From contig CAWEBN010000005.1 in assembly GCA_963807305.1 (NCBI GenBank), positions 558,001 to 622,000 on the forward strand: a DNA stretch of 64,000 nt, in the 5' to 3' direction. Positions 16,226-23,803 of this stretch are shown here, piece by piece (the stretch's first letter is position 1; each line of letters opens with the position of its first letter). Below the pieces are notes generated by a model that saw only the letters and a list, made by a program, of their open reading frames with translations, did no database searches and was not told the origin of the DNA. A program made the position numbers and the translations under genes. The stretch comes from JAOPZW01 sp963807305 (GTDB taxonomy: Bacteria; Actinomycetota; Thermoleophilia; Solirubrobacterales; Solirubrobacteraceae).

Positions 16226-17838
16226 GCGAGCACGGGATCGTCACAGCGGCGACGGCGGGCACGGAGCTCGCCGACGAGAGTGCGCCGGTCGACGTTCCGC
16301 GCGCGGTCGACGAGGTCGTCGTCCTCGACTATGGCGGGCAGTACTCGCAGCTCATCGCGCGCCGAGTGCGCGAGTGCGGGGTCTTCAGCGAGCTGCTCCC
16401 GCACCACGTGGGCGCCGAGGAGGTCGCGCGGCGCAAGCCGAAGGGGCTGATCCTCTCCGGGGGGCCGGCGTCGGTCTACGCCGACGGGGCTCCGCGACTG
16501 GATCCGCAGCTGCTCGAGCTCGGGATCCCGGTCCTGGGCATCTGCTACGGCATGCAGCTGCTGGCGACCAAGCTCGGTGGGCGCGTCGAGGGCGCCGAGG
16601 TCGGCGAGTTCGGCCGCTCCAAGCTGACGGTCCACGAGCACGGCCGGCTCCTGGCCGGGCTGCCGGCCGAGCAGAGCTGCTGGATGTCGCATCGCGACAC
16701 GGTCTTCGCCCCGCCGCCGGGCTTCACGGCGCTCGCCTCGTCGACCGAGTCGCCGGTGGCGGCCTTCGAGTCCCAGGAGCAGGGCGTCTACGGGATCCAG
16801 TTCCACCCCGAGGTCGTGCACACGCCCTACGGGCAGGACGTCCTCAAGCGCTTCCTGGGCGACGTCTGCGGCTGCGACATGGCGTGGTCGGCGGCCTCGA
16901 TCGTCGAGGACCAGATCGCGCGCATCCGCGACCAGGTCGGCGACGCGAAGGTCATCTGCGGGCTGAGCGGGGGCGTCGACTCGTCGGTGGCGGCGCTGCT
17001 CGTGCACCGCGCCATCGGCGACCAGCTCACGTGCGTGTTCGTCGACCACGGCCTCATGCGCAAGAACGAGGGCGAGCAGGTCATCTCCGCCTTCCGCGAC
17101 ACCTTCAAGGTTCCGCTCGTCGCCGTCGACGCCGAGACGCGCTTCCTCGACCGGCTGGGCGGCGTCTCCGAGCCCGAGCGCAAGCGCAAGCTCATCGGCG
17201 CCGAGTTCATCCGCGTCTTCGAGGAGGAGGCGGCGAAGATCGGCGACGCGCGCTTCCTGGTGCAGGGGACCCTGTACTCCGACGTCATCGAGTCCGGCGG
17301 CGGTACCGGGGCGGCCACGATCAAGTCGCACCACAACGTCGGCGGCCTCCCCGACGACCTGCAGTTCGAGCTCGTCGAGCCGCTGCGCGCCCTGTTCAAG
17401 GACGAGGTGCGCGCGGTCGGCGCCGAGCTGGGCCTGCCGGAGCGCCTGGTGTGGCGCCAGCCGTTCCCGGGACCGGGCCTGGCCATCCGCATCGTGGGCG
17501 GCGAGGCGACCAAGGAGCGCCTCGACGTGCTGCGCGACGCGGACTTCATCCTCCAGGATGAGATCCGCAACGCCGGCCTCTACCGCGAGCTGTGGCAGAG
17601 CTTCTGCGTCCTGCCCGACGTGCGCACGGTCGGCGTGCAGGGCGACGAGCGCACCTACGGCTACGTCGTCGTCATCCGCGCGGTGACCAGCGACGATGCG
17701 ATGACGGCCGACTGGGCACGTCTGCCCTACGACCTGCTCGAGCAGATCGCGGCGCGGATGATCGGCGAGCTGCGCGAGGTCAACCGGGTGGTGCTGGACA
17801 TCACGTCCAAGCCGCCCGGGACGATCGAGTGGGAGTAG
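16222..17838 (+). CDS. guaA: GMP synthase (glutamine-hydrolysing)
   Basis: 538 aa. Aminates XMP to GMP using glutamine and ATP. The class I amidotransferase domain carries LDYGGQYSQLIARRVRE, the nucleophile Cys in GICYGMQ, and the His/Glu of FHPEVVHT. The ATP-pyrophosphatase P-loop is CGLSGGVDSSVAA. The C-terminal dimerisation domain ends with DITSKPPGTIEWE, as in the family. A 30-residue N-terminal extension precedes the conserved start; the GTG overlapping guaB3 is kept because of the operon spacing. Confidence 0.96.
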   Translation: MSEHGIVTAATAGTELADESAPVDVPRAVDEVVVLDYGGQYSQLIARRVRECGVFSELLPHHVGAEEVARRKPKGLILSGGPASVYADGAPRLDPQLLELGIPVLGICYGMQLLATKLGGRVEGAEVGEFGRSKLTVHEHGRLLAGLPAEQSCWMSHRDTVFAPPPGFTALASSTESPVAAFESQEQGVYGIQFHPEVVHTPYGQDVLKRFLGDVCGCDMAWSAASIVEDQIARIRDQVGDAKVICGLSGGVDSSVAALLVHRAIGDQLTCVFVDHGLMRKNEGEQVISAFRDTFKVPLVAVDAETRFLDRLGGVSEPERKRKLIGAEFIRVFEEEAAKIGDARFLVQGTLYSDVIESGGGTGAATIKSHHNVGGLPDDLQFELVEPLRALFKDEVRAVGAELGLPERLVWRQPFPGPGLAIRIVGGEATKERLDVLRDADFILQDEIRNAGLYRELWQSFCVLPDVRTVGVQGDERTYGYVVVIRAVTSDDAMTADWARLPYDLLEQIAARMIGELREVNRVVLDITSKPPGTIEWE

Positions 17839-17841
17839 CCT
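17836..17841 (+). promoter_or_regulatory. -10 box TAGCCT before cupin gene
   Basis: TAGCCT includes the guaA stop codon and ends 9 nt before ATG 17851. The cupin gene could therefore be transcribed independently of gua. Confidence 0.45.
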
Positions 17842-17850
17842 GAGCCGCCA

Positions 17851-18216
17851 ATGGGCTTCGTCCGTCATCGCCAGTCGCAGCGCGCGTGGGACCACGTCGA
17901 GCCGGAGGCCTACGACGACCCGTCGCTCGAGGGCGTCGAGCGCCACGACCTGATCGGCGCGCTCGACGAGGTGCCCAACTACCACGTGCGCTACTTCCAC
18001 GTGGAGCCGGGCAAGCAGACCCGCCGCGAGCAGCATCCGCACGACCACGGGGTCGTCATCCAGAACGGCCGCGCCCGGGTGACGCTGGGCGACGAGGTCC
18101 ACGAGGTCGGTCCCGGCGACGTCGTCTACGTCTCCGGCAACGAGCTGCACTGCTTCGAGGCCATCGGCGATGAACCGCTCGGCTTCATCTGCGTCATCCC
18201 GCCGCTCAAGCGCTAG
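17851..18216 (+). CDS. Cupin-domain protein
   Basis: 121 aa single-domain cupin. Motif 1 is EQHPHDHGVVIQNGRARVTLG with metal-binding histidines, and motif 2 is PGDVVYVSGNELHCFEA. It is likely a small metal-binding sensor or enzyme; the ligand is unknown. It sits just after guaA with its own -10 box. Confidence 0.78.
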   Translation: MGFVRHRQSQRAWDHVEPEAYDDPSLEGVERHDLIGALDEVPNYHVRYFHVEPGKQTRREQHPHDHGVVIQNGRARVTLGDEVHEVGPGDVVYVSGNELHCFEAIGDEPLGFICVIPPLKR

Positions 18217-18220
18217 GCGC

Positions 18221-18226
18221 TACAGT
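18221..18226 (+). promoter_or_regulatory. -10 box TACAGT before 60-aa gene
   Basis: TACAGT ends 7 nt before ATG 18234, standard leaderless spacing in this window. Confidence 0.5.
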
Positions 18227-18233
18227 CGGGGCC

Positions 18234-18416
18234 ATGGACTACCAGTTCGAGCGGCGCGAGTCCGTCGAGGTCTCACCCGGGCAGGCGCAGCCGAAGTACG
18301 AGAAGCTCGTCATGCGCGACGGCAGGTTCTACCTGCAGGGCACCCTTCCGACGGGCCGGCCGTTCTCCGTGCAGCTCGGCCCCTCGGACGCGAGCTCCGA
18401 GCCTCCGCCGCGCTAG
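18234..18416 (+). CDS. Hypothetical protein, 60 aa
   Basis: Small soluble protein beginning MDYQFERRESVEVSPGQAQP, with a probable beta-hairpin (VMRDGRFYLQG...PFSVQLG). No known family is recognised. The leaderless promoter and the exact CTAG stop overlap with the convergent LLM gene support it as a real gene. Confidence 0.6.
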   Translation: MDYQFERRESVEVSPGQAQPKYEKLVMRDGRFYLQGTLPTGRPFSVQLGPSDASSEPPPR

Positions 18417-19462
18417 CCGAGCACGAGCTCGGCCGCGTCGCGCAGCATCTCCGGTGAGCCCGCGACGAGCATCGTCGTGACGATCGACTCGCGCCAGGCC
18501 TCGAGGTCGTCGCGGATCTTGTCGCGCGGGCCGATGAGCGCGAGCTCCTCGACGAGCCGCGTCGGCAGCGCGGCACCCGCCTCGTCCTTGCGCCCCTCCA
18601 GGTAGAGATCCTGGCAGCGCCTGGCCTCGGCCTCGTAGCCCAGGCGGACCGCGACGTCGTGATGGAAGTTGGCGCCGCGCGCGCCCATGCCGCCGAAGTA
18701 CAGGGCGTACATCGGGCGCAGCATGTCGGCGGCGGCCTCCACGTCGTCGTGGACGATGAGCGGCACCGTCGCGCACACCTCGAAGTCGTCGAACGAACGC
18801 CGGGCGCCTTCGCGTCCGAAGCCCTCGGCCAGCGCCTCGCGGTAGAAGCCCTCGTTGCGCGGCGAGAAGAAGAGCGCGAGCCAGCCGTCGCACAGCTCGG
18901 CGCACAGCGCGACGTTCTTGGGGCCCTCTGCACCGAGGAAGATGGGGATCGCCTCGCGGACGGGGTGCAGCATCGACTTCAGCGGCTTGCCCAGCCCCGT
19001 CCCGTCCGGATAGGGGAGCGGGTAGTGCGGGCCGGGCGCCGTGACCGGCTCGCGGCGCGCGATGACGTCGCGGACGATCGCGATGTACTCGCGCGTGCGC
19101 GCCAGCGGCTTGGCGAACGGCTGGCCGTACCAACCTTCGACCACCTGCGGGCCCGAGACGCCGAGGCCGAGGATGAAGCGCCCGCCGGAGAGGTGGTCCA
19201 TGGTCATCGCCGCCATCGCCGTGGCCGTCGGGGTCCGCGCCGACATCTGCACGATGGCCGTGCCCAGCCGCATCCGCTCGGTCCTGGCACCCCACCACGC
19301 GAGCGGCGTGAGCACGTCGGAGCCGTACGCCTCGGCCGTCCACATCGAGTCGAAGCCGAGGCGCTCGGCCTCGGCGATCGTGGCCTCGATCCCGGGCGGC
19401 GGGCCCGGCGGCCGGGACGGCCAGTACCCGGTGTTGAGGCCCAGCTTCAGCTCGCGCGCCAT
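18413..19462 (-). CDS. LLM-class F420-dependent oxidoreductase
   Basis: 349 aa luciferase-like TIM barrel. Landmarks: LGLNTGYWPSRPP at the start, AERLGFDSMWTAEAYGSDVLTPLAWWGA, LGTAIVQMSARTPTATAMAAMT and GRFILGLGVSGPQVVEGWYG. These match the F420-dependent branch common in Thermoleophilia and mycobacteria. Substrate unknown. It converges with the 60-aa gene upstream on the map. Confidence 0.88.
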   Translation of the reverse strand: MARELKLGLNTGYWPSRPPGPPPGIEATIAEAERLGFDSMWTAEAYGSDVLTPLAWWGARTERMRLGTAIVQMSARTPTATAMAAMTMDHLSGGRFILGLGVSGPQVVEGWYGQPFAKPLARTREYIAIVRDVIARREPVTAPGPHYPLPYPDGTGLGKPLKSMLHPVREAIPIFLGAEGPKNVALCAELCDGWLALFFSPRNEGFYREALAEGFGREGARRSFDDFEVCATVPLIVHDDVEAAADMLRPMYALYFGGMGARGANFHHDVAVRLGYEAEARRCQDLYLEGRKDEAGAALPTRLVEELALIGPRDKIRDDLEAWRESIVTTMLVAGSPEMLRDAAELVLG

Positions 19463-19512
19463 GGCGCGAGCCTCTCACACGGCGAGCGGAGAGCGGCACG
19501 CGCCGCCGCGGG

Positions 19513-19581
19513 GTCACGCCGCGAGCGGCTCCCGCTCGCGCCGCCGCCTGGGTGTCACGCCGCGAGCAGCTCCCGCTCGCG
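19513..19581. repeat. 28-bp direct repeat covering the 3' end of the epimerase gene
   Basis: Copy 1 is 19513-19540 and copy 2 is 19554-19581. They differ at one base over 28 bp and are 41 bp apart. Copy 2 holds the last eight codons and stop of the epimerase gene (RERELLAA). Copy 1, just past the stop, would read REREPLAA plus stop. It looks like a short tandem duplication of the gene's tail. Confidence 0.8.
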
Positions 19582-20517
19582 CTCCGCGGTGAGCCCGCGC
19601 GGCCGGTTCTCGGCGCGCCAGTCGCCCATCGCCTCCGCGCCGCCGTCGCGCAGCCACGCCCACGTGTCGGCCATCGTCTCGGCCACCGGGCGGCAGCGTA
19701 GCCCGGCCGCCTGCGCGCGTTCCGTGCCCACCGCCCACGTCCCCGCTCCGGTCTCGGCCGGGATCCACAGCGGCAGCTCGTCCCACGGCGCGACGCCGTG
19801 CGCCACCAGGACGTCGTCGGGCACCCAGTGCAGTCGGGCGCCGCCGCCGGTCGCCTGTACGGCCGCCTCCAGCGCCTCGCGCATCGTCGTGCGCTCCGGC
19901 GGCGCGGTGCCGTTGAACGCGCCCGCGACGCGCTGCTCGGCGAGGTCGAGCATCCAGGCGGCGAGGTCGCGGGCGTCGACGAGCTGGACGGTGCGCTCGG
20001 GGCCGCCCGGCGCCACCACGTCGCCGCCGGCCGCGATGCGCCGGACCCACCAGGGCAGGCGGAAGATGTTGTCGTGCGGCCCGCAGATGAGCCCGGCCCG
20101 CACGCCGGCCACGCGGCCCGGCATCGCGGCCTGCGCGACGCGCTCGCATTCGGCCTTCAGCGGGCCGTAGTCATCGCCCTCGGTCCAGACGGGGCTGTCC
20201 TCGTCGACCGGTTCCGCGGGCCACGCGGGGTAGACGTTGCAGCTCGAGACGAAGACGAGGTGGCCGAGGTCCAGCGCGCTGGAGCGCGCGACGTCGGCGG
20301 GCTCGTAACCGCTCGTGTCGACGGCGGCGTCCCACGCGCGCCCGCGCAGAGGCGCCAGGTCGCCGGCGCGGTCGCCGAGGACGTGCTCGGCCTCTGCGAA
20401 GAGGTCGGCGCCGTGGCGGCCGCGGTGGAAGAGCGTGACCTCGTGGCCGCGGCGCAGGGCCTCGGCGGTGACATGGCGGCCGAGGAACACGGTGCCGCCG
20501 AGGACGAGCAGGCGCAT
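19555..20517 (-). CDS. NAD-dependent epimerase/reductase-like protein
   Basis: 320 aa extended-SDR fold. It begins MRLLVLGGTVFLGRHVTAEA, with the GxxxxLG NAD-binding loop. It keeps a Ser-rich strand (HLVFVSSCNVYPAW) and a YGPLKAECER motif (YxxxK catalytic pair). A C-terminal substrate domain follows. It most resembles the NAD-epimerase proteins related to plant RNA-binding CSP41 and to sugar epimerases; the substrate is unknown. ATG 20517 has TAGGTT 7 nt upstream, so the longer upstream reading is rejected. Confidence 0.82.
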   Translation of the reverse strand: MRLLVLGGTVFLGRHVTAEALRRGHEVTLFHRGRHGADLFAEAEHVLGDRAGDLAPLRGRAWDAAVDTSGYEPADVARSSALDLGHLVFVSSCNVYPAWPAEPVDEDSPVWTEGDDYGPLKAECERVAQAAMPGRVAGVRAGLICGPHDNIFRLPWWVRRIAAGGDVVAPGGPERTVQLVDARDLAAWMLDLAEQRVAGAFNGTAPPERTTMREALEAAVQATGGGARLHWVPDDVLVAHGVAPWDELPLWIPAETGAGTWAVGTERAQAAGLRCRPVAETMADTWAWLRDGGAEAMGDWRAENRPRGLTAERERELLAA

Positions 20518-20524
20518 GATCCGC

Positions 20525-20530
20525 AACCTA
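20525..20530 (-). promoter_or_regulatory. -10 box TAGGTT before epimerase gene
   Basis: The minus-strand hexamer TAGGTT ends 7 nt before ATG 20517. Confidence 0.5.
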
Positions 20531-20567
20531 TCAGTTGCACATGTTCGCGCCCGCGACCGCGTCGGAG

Positions 20568-20573
20568 TACCCT
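20568..20573 (+). promoter_or_regulatory. -10 box TACCCT before M48 peptidase gene
   Basis: TACCCT ends 9 nt before ATG 20583, supporting that start over the ATG at 20535. Confidence 0.45.
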
Positions 20574-20582
20574 CGAGGCACG

Positions 20583-21476
20583 ATGCGGCGACGCCGTCGG
20601 CCAGACCTCTTCCGGCCCGACCGCGGCCTCCAGGCCCGGATGGTGCTCGCCGCCGTGAGCACGCCGCTGATCGTGCTGGCGTGCGCGGCGGCGATCGTCG
20701 CCCTCGCACCGCTGAAGATCGTCGGGGCCTTCGCCATCGCCGCCGCCATCGGCATCGGCGGCACGATCACCGAGCGCCGCAACCGGGCGCCGGTCAAGCC
20801 GGTCTCGCCGGCGCAGGCGCCCGAGCTGCACGCGATCGTCGATCGCCTCTGCGTCCTCGCCGACGTGCCCAAGCCCGAGATCGTCATCGAGCCCGAGGCT
20901 CAGCCCAACTCGTGGCTCGTCGGGCTCTCGCGCCAGCGCGCGCGCCTGCACGTGACCCGCGGGCTGCTCGATCTGCTCACGCCGACCGAGCTCGAGGCCG
21001 TCGTCGGGCACGAGCTCGCGCACCTCGTCAACCGCGACGCGGCCGTGATGACCGCCGTCGGCGGACCGGGCGCCGTGCTCCTCGCCGGCGGCAAGCGGAT
21101 GCTGCGCGGCGGCGGCTTCTGGTTCGTGGGCCTGGGCGGCGTGGTCGCCGCCGGCGTCGGCCGCGTGTCGCTGCTCGGGACCCAGGTCCTCTCGCGCGAT
21201 CGCGAGCTGGCGGCCGACGCCGGCTCAGCCGCCCTTACGGGCCGCCCGGCAGCGCTGGCCTCGGCGCTGCGGCGCATCTCCGGCCAGCTGCGCCTGATCC
21301 CCGACGAGGACCTGCGCGTCGCGGCCTATCGCGACGTCTTTCACCTCATGCCCGTGGAGGACGAAGGCGCGGGCTGGGCCGGGCGCTTCGGCGCGACCCA
21401 CCCGCCGCTGGAGCGCCGCATCGAGCGCCTGGAGCGGATGGAGCAGGCGCTGCAGGCGGCTCGACTCCCCCTGTAG
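20583..21476 (+). CDS. M48-family zinc metallopeptidase (HtpX-like)
   Basis: 297 aa membrane peptidase. Two N-terminal helices at about residues 20-65 are followed by the catalytic motif VVGHELAHLVNRD (HExxH). A third hydrophobic stretch (GGGFWFVGLGGVVAAGVGRVSL) comes next, then the third zinc ligand in SRDRELAADAGSA. THPPLERRIERLE near the end is typical of HtpX/Ste24-type enzymes, which degrade misfolded membrane proteins. Confidence 0.88.
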   Translation: MRRRRRPDLFRPDRGLQARMVLAAVSTPLIVLACAAAIVALAPLKIVGAFAIAAAIGIGGTITERRNRAPVKPVSPAQAPELHAIVDRLCVLADVPKPEIVIEPEAQPNSWLVGLSRQRARLHVTRGLLDLLTPTELEAVVGHELAHLVNRDAAVMTAVGGPGAVLLAGGKRMLRGGGFWFVGLGGVVAAGVGRVSLLGTQVLSRDRELAADAGSAALTGRPAALASALRRISGQLRLIPDEDLRVAAYRDVFHLMPVEDEGAGWAGRFGATHPPLERRIERLERMEQALQAARLPL

Positions 21477-21632
21477 CGCTTCGCGACGTCGTCCGCCAGC
21501 CCTTCGCGGCGCGGCGCGGCCAACTGCTCATCGAGGGAGGAGTGAGCGGAGGTTCGGAGCGCTCGCAGTTCGCGGGGGCGGAGGTTCCGCGCAGTTCGCG
21601 CGCCTTGCGCAACACCTTGCGCGGCGCTCCGG

Positions 21633-21681
21633 GGGGTGGGCTCGTTTGAGGGTCATGGTGACTCCCAATGGAGCCCACCCC
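21633..21681. terminator. Long hairpin between convergent peptidase genes
   Basis: GGGGTGGGCTC (21633-21643) pairs perfectly with GAGCCCACCCC (21671-21681) over 11 bp; part of the loop can also pair. It lies in a 255-bp gap between the M48 gene (+) and the M23 gene (-), where a two-way terminator is expected. No T-run is present. The gap also holds short near-repeats (GGAGGTTC twice, CAGTTCGCG twice) but no reading frame I would defend. Confidence 0.5.
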
Positions 21682-21731
21682 TCTGTGCGCGCGCCATCGC
21701 GGAGCCGCACGCGTTCCGGCCGCCGACAGGC

Positions 21732-23063
21732 TTACGCAGCGACGTCCCAGGACTTCAGGCTCGGCAGCGGGTCGACCGCGCTGCCGCCTGTGTACCAGCC
21801 GGGCGCCGGCCACATCTCGAAGTGCAGGTGGCAGGCGGTGGCGTCGCCCGTGCGCCCGACGAAGCCGATGGGCTGGCCGGCGACGACGGGGTCGCCCTTC
21901 TTGACGAGCGCCGGGTCGCGCAGGTGCATGTAGACGTAGTCGGCCGAGCCGTCGGCCGCCGAGAGCACCACGTAGTTGCCTGCGAGTGCCTGGCTGCCCG
22001 CGAACTTCACGTGGCCGGACTGCGTGGCCAGGAGCGGGAGGCCGCAGTCGGCCATGACGTCCTGGCCCTCGTGGACATGGCCGGCGCGCTGCGCGCCGAA
22101 GCCCTGCCCGTAGGTGTGGGGGCCGGCGATCGGGAACACGTCGTGGACGAGCCAGAAGCTCTCGCGGCGGGGAGCGGGGGCGCTCACCTGCGCCGCGCGC
22201 GCGCCGACGCCGCCCGCCATCGCGGCGGCGACCTGGAAGACGTAGCGCCCGTCGGGCTGCGCGACGCCCGCGATCGTTCCGTCCCAATCGACGCTCTGCA
22301 CGCTGCCGGGAGCCACGGCCGGGACGGCGAAGTGCGCGACGGCCACGCGGTCGCTCGCGCGCACGACGTCGACGGCGACGTCGACCGGCGCTGGGCCGCG
22401 CACGTAGAACGACACGGTCGCCGTGCGGCCGCCCTCGAAGATCAGCTTGCGCGTCTGGACCTTGGCCTCGACCACAGGGCCGCCGGGGTCACGTGTGCCG
22501 GTCGGCCGGATGACGAGCCGCATCTTCGACTGCAGCGAGCGCTTGCCGGTCGCGGAGATCGCGCGCACCGGACCGCCGCGCGCGTTGGCCGGCAGCGTGA
22601 CCTCGACGGCCGTCGGGGTCACCGGCGTGGCCGTGACGGTCACGTCGTCGCGGTAGCCGCGGCGCCCGAGGAGGATGACGGTCGCGACGGTCGCCATGCC
22701 TTCGCCGCTGATCCGCACGACGCTGCCGGGCGTGGCGCGCGCGATGCCGAGGCACCCCGTGCGGCAGGTGATGGCGTCGACGACGGGGCGCGGGGCAGCC
22801 GGCGATGCCGCGGCGACGGGCACGGCCGCCTGTGCCGGGGCAGCCGCCTGCGCCGGGGCAGCCGCCTGCGCCGGGGCGGCCGCCTGCGCCGGGGCGGCCG
22901 CCTGCGCCGGGGCGGCCGCCTGCGTGGGTGCGGCGCCACCGGTGCCGGCGGGCGCCTGGGCGAGTGCCGTCACCGGCAGCAGCCCCGCGAGCACGAGCGC
23001 GGCGATGACGACCGACCGCAGGGCAGCGGCCAGGCGTAGGGGAGAGCACGCAGGCAGGTCCAC
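21732..23063 (-). CDS. M23-family metallopeptidase, secreted
   Basis: 443 aa from GTG 23063. A signal peptide (AALRSVVIAALVLAGLLPVTALA) and a Gln/Ala/Pro repeat linker precede Ig-like domains in the middle. The C-terminal LytM/lysostaphin domain has zinc ligands in RAGHVHEGQDVM (HxxxD) and ACHLHFEMW (HxH). Peptidoglycan cross-link cleavage or a scaffold role is likely. The start is uncertain because an upstream GTG at 23159 is also in frame; 23063 places the signal peptide close to the N-terminus. Confidence 0.84.
   Translation of the reverse strand: MDLPACSPLRLAAALRSVVIAALVLAGLLPVTALAQAPAGTGGAAPTQAAAPAQAAAPAQAAAPAQAAAPAQAAAPAQAAVPVAAASPAAPRPVVDAITCRTGCLGIARATPGSVVRISGEGMATVATVILLGRRGYRDDVTVTATPVTPTAVEVTLPANARGGPVRAISATGKRSLQSKMRLVIRPTGTRDPGGPVVEAKVQTRKLIFEGGRTATVSFYVRGPAPVDVAVDVVRASDRVAVAHFAVPAVAPGSVQSVDWDGTIAGVAQPDGRYVFQVAAAMAGGVGARAAQVSAPAPRRESFWLVHDVFPIAGPHTYGQGFGAQRAGHVHEGQDVMADCGLPLLATQSGHVKFAGSQALAGNYVVLSAADGSADYVYMHLRDPALVKKGDPVVAGQPIGFVGRTGDATACHLHFEMWPAPGWYTGGSAVDPLPSLKSWDVAA
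22825..22932 (-). repeat. 18-bp tandem repeat, five copies plus a degenerate one
   Basis: Units of 18 bp at 22825, 22843, 22861, 22879, 22897 and 22915 encode a (AAAPAQ)n linker of the M23 peptidase just after the signal peptide. Copies are nearly identical, so the linker length may vary between strains. Confidence 0.85.
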
Positions 23064-23368
23064 GATCGGTTGGCCGCCTACGGGGTGAGCTGACGGGCTC
23101 GCGCGGCCGATCCGCGCTACCGGGCATCCGTTCCGGATTCGCCCCAGGGACGCACGCACGCGTCCCAGTGGGTCCCCCGCTCCGCCGTGACCGTTGTGGG
23201 CGATCGCAGCAGACTCGGCGTATCTACTGAAGTTGGCGCGGGATCCTATACCCGCCGACGGATGTCAGGAACCTGACTTCGCAGCGGACGGCGGAATCCG
23301 TGGCGATTGCCCTATCATGCGCCCTCGCGCCGCGCGGACGTACCGTCGCGCGGCTTTCTCACGCCGTC
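23064..23368. other. Intergenic region between M23 peptidase and rplM
   Basis: About 305 bp between divergent genes with no credible reading frame. It contains a dyad GTCAGG-AA-CCTGAC (23264-23277), the rplM -10 box and the rplM leader hairpin listed separately. Part of it may belong to the M23 gene if that gene starts at 23159. Confidence 0.5.
23313..23357 (+). promoter_or_regulatory. rplM promoter and leader hairpin (possible autoregulatory attenuator)
   Basis: The -10 box TATCAT (23313-23318) would start a roughly 50-nt leader. In it CCGCGCGGACG (23330-23340) pairs with CGTCGCGCGG (23344-23353) with one bulged G and the loop TAC. CTTTCTC follows directly, like a terminator tract. The rplM ATG is 12 nt beyond it. 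L13 leaders of this kind regulate rplM-rpsI in other bacteria; here this is inferred from structure and place only. Confidence 0.5.
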
Positions 23369-23803
23369 ATGAAGACCTACGTCGCCACCCCCGCCACCCG
23401 CGAGCGCAACTGGCTCGTCGTCGACGCCAACGGGCAGACGCTCGGCCGGCTCGCGACGCAGATCGCCGACGCCCTCCGCGGCAAGCGCAAGCCCGAGTAC
23501 ACGCCGCACTGCGACACCGGCGATTTCGTCGTCGTCGTCAACGCCGAGAAGATCTCGGTCACCGGCAACAAGCGCGCGGACAAGAAGTACTACCGCCACT
23601 CCGGCTACCCGGGCGGGATCAAGGAGCGCACGCTGGAGGACATGCTGCAGCGCCGGCCCGAAGAGGTCATCCGCCACGCGGTCAAGGGCATGCTGCCCCG
23701 CAACCGCCTGGCGCGCAAGCAGCTCACCAAGCTGAAGGTCTACGCGGGTCCCGAGCATCCGCACGTGGCGCAGAAGCCCACTCCGATGGAGATCGAGACC
23801 TGA
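23369..23803 (+). CDS. rplM: 50S ribosomal protein L13
   Basis: 144 aa. It begins MKTYVATPATRERNWLVVDA. L13 landmarks include GQTLGRLATQIADALRGK, VVVVNAEKISVTGNK, YYRHSGYPGGIKERTLEDML and VKGMLPRNRLARKQLTKLKV. An in-frame ATG-like start at 23300 would run through the leader hairpin and is rejected. The stop overlaps the rpsI start (TGATG). Confidence 0.97.
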   Translation: MKTYVATPATRERNWLVVDANGQTLGRLATQIADALRGKRKPEYTPHCDTGDFVVVVNAEKISVTGNKRADKKYYRHSGYPGGIKERTLEDMLQRRPEEVIRHAVKGMLPRNRLARKQLTKLKVYAGPEHPHVAQKPTPMEIET

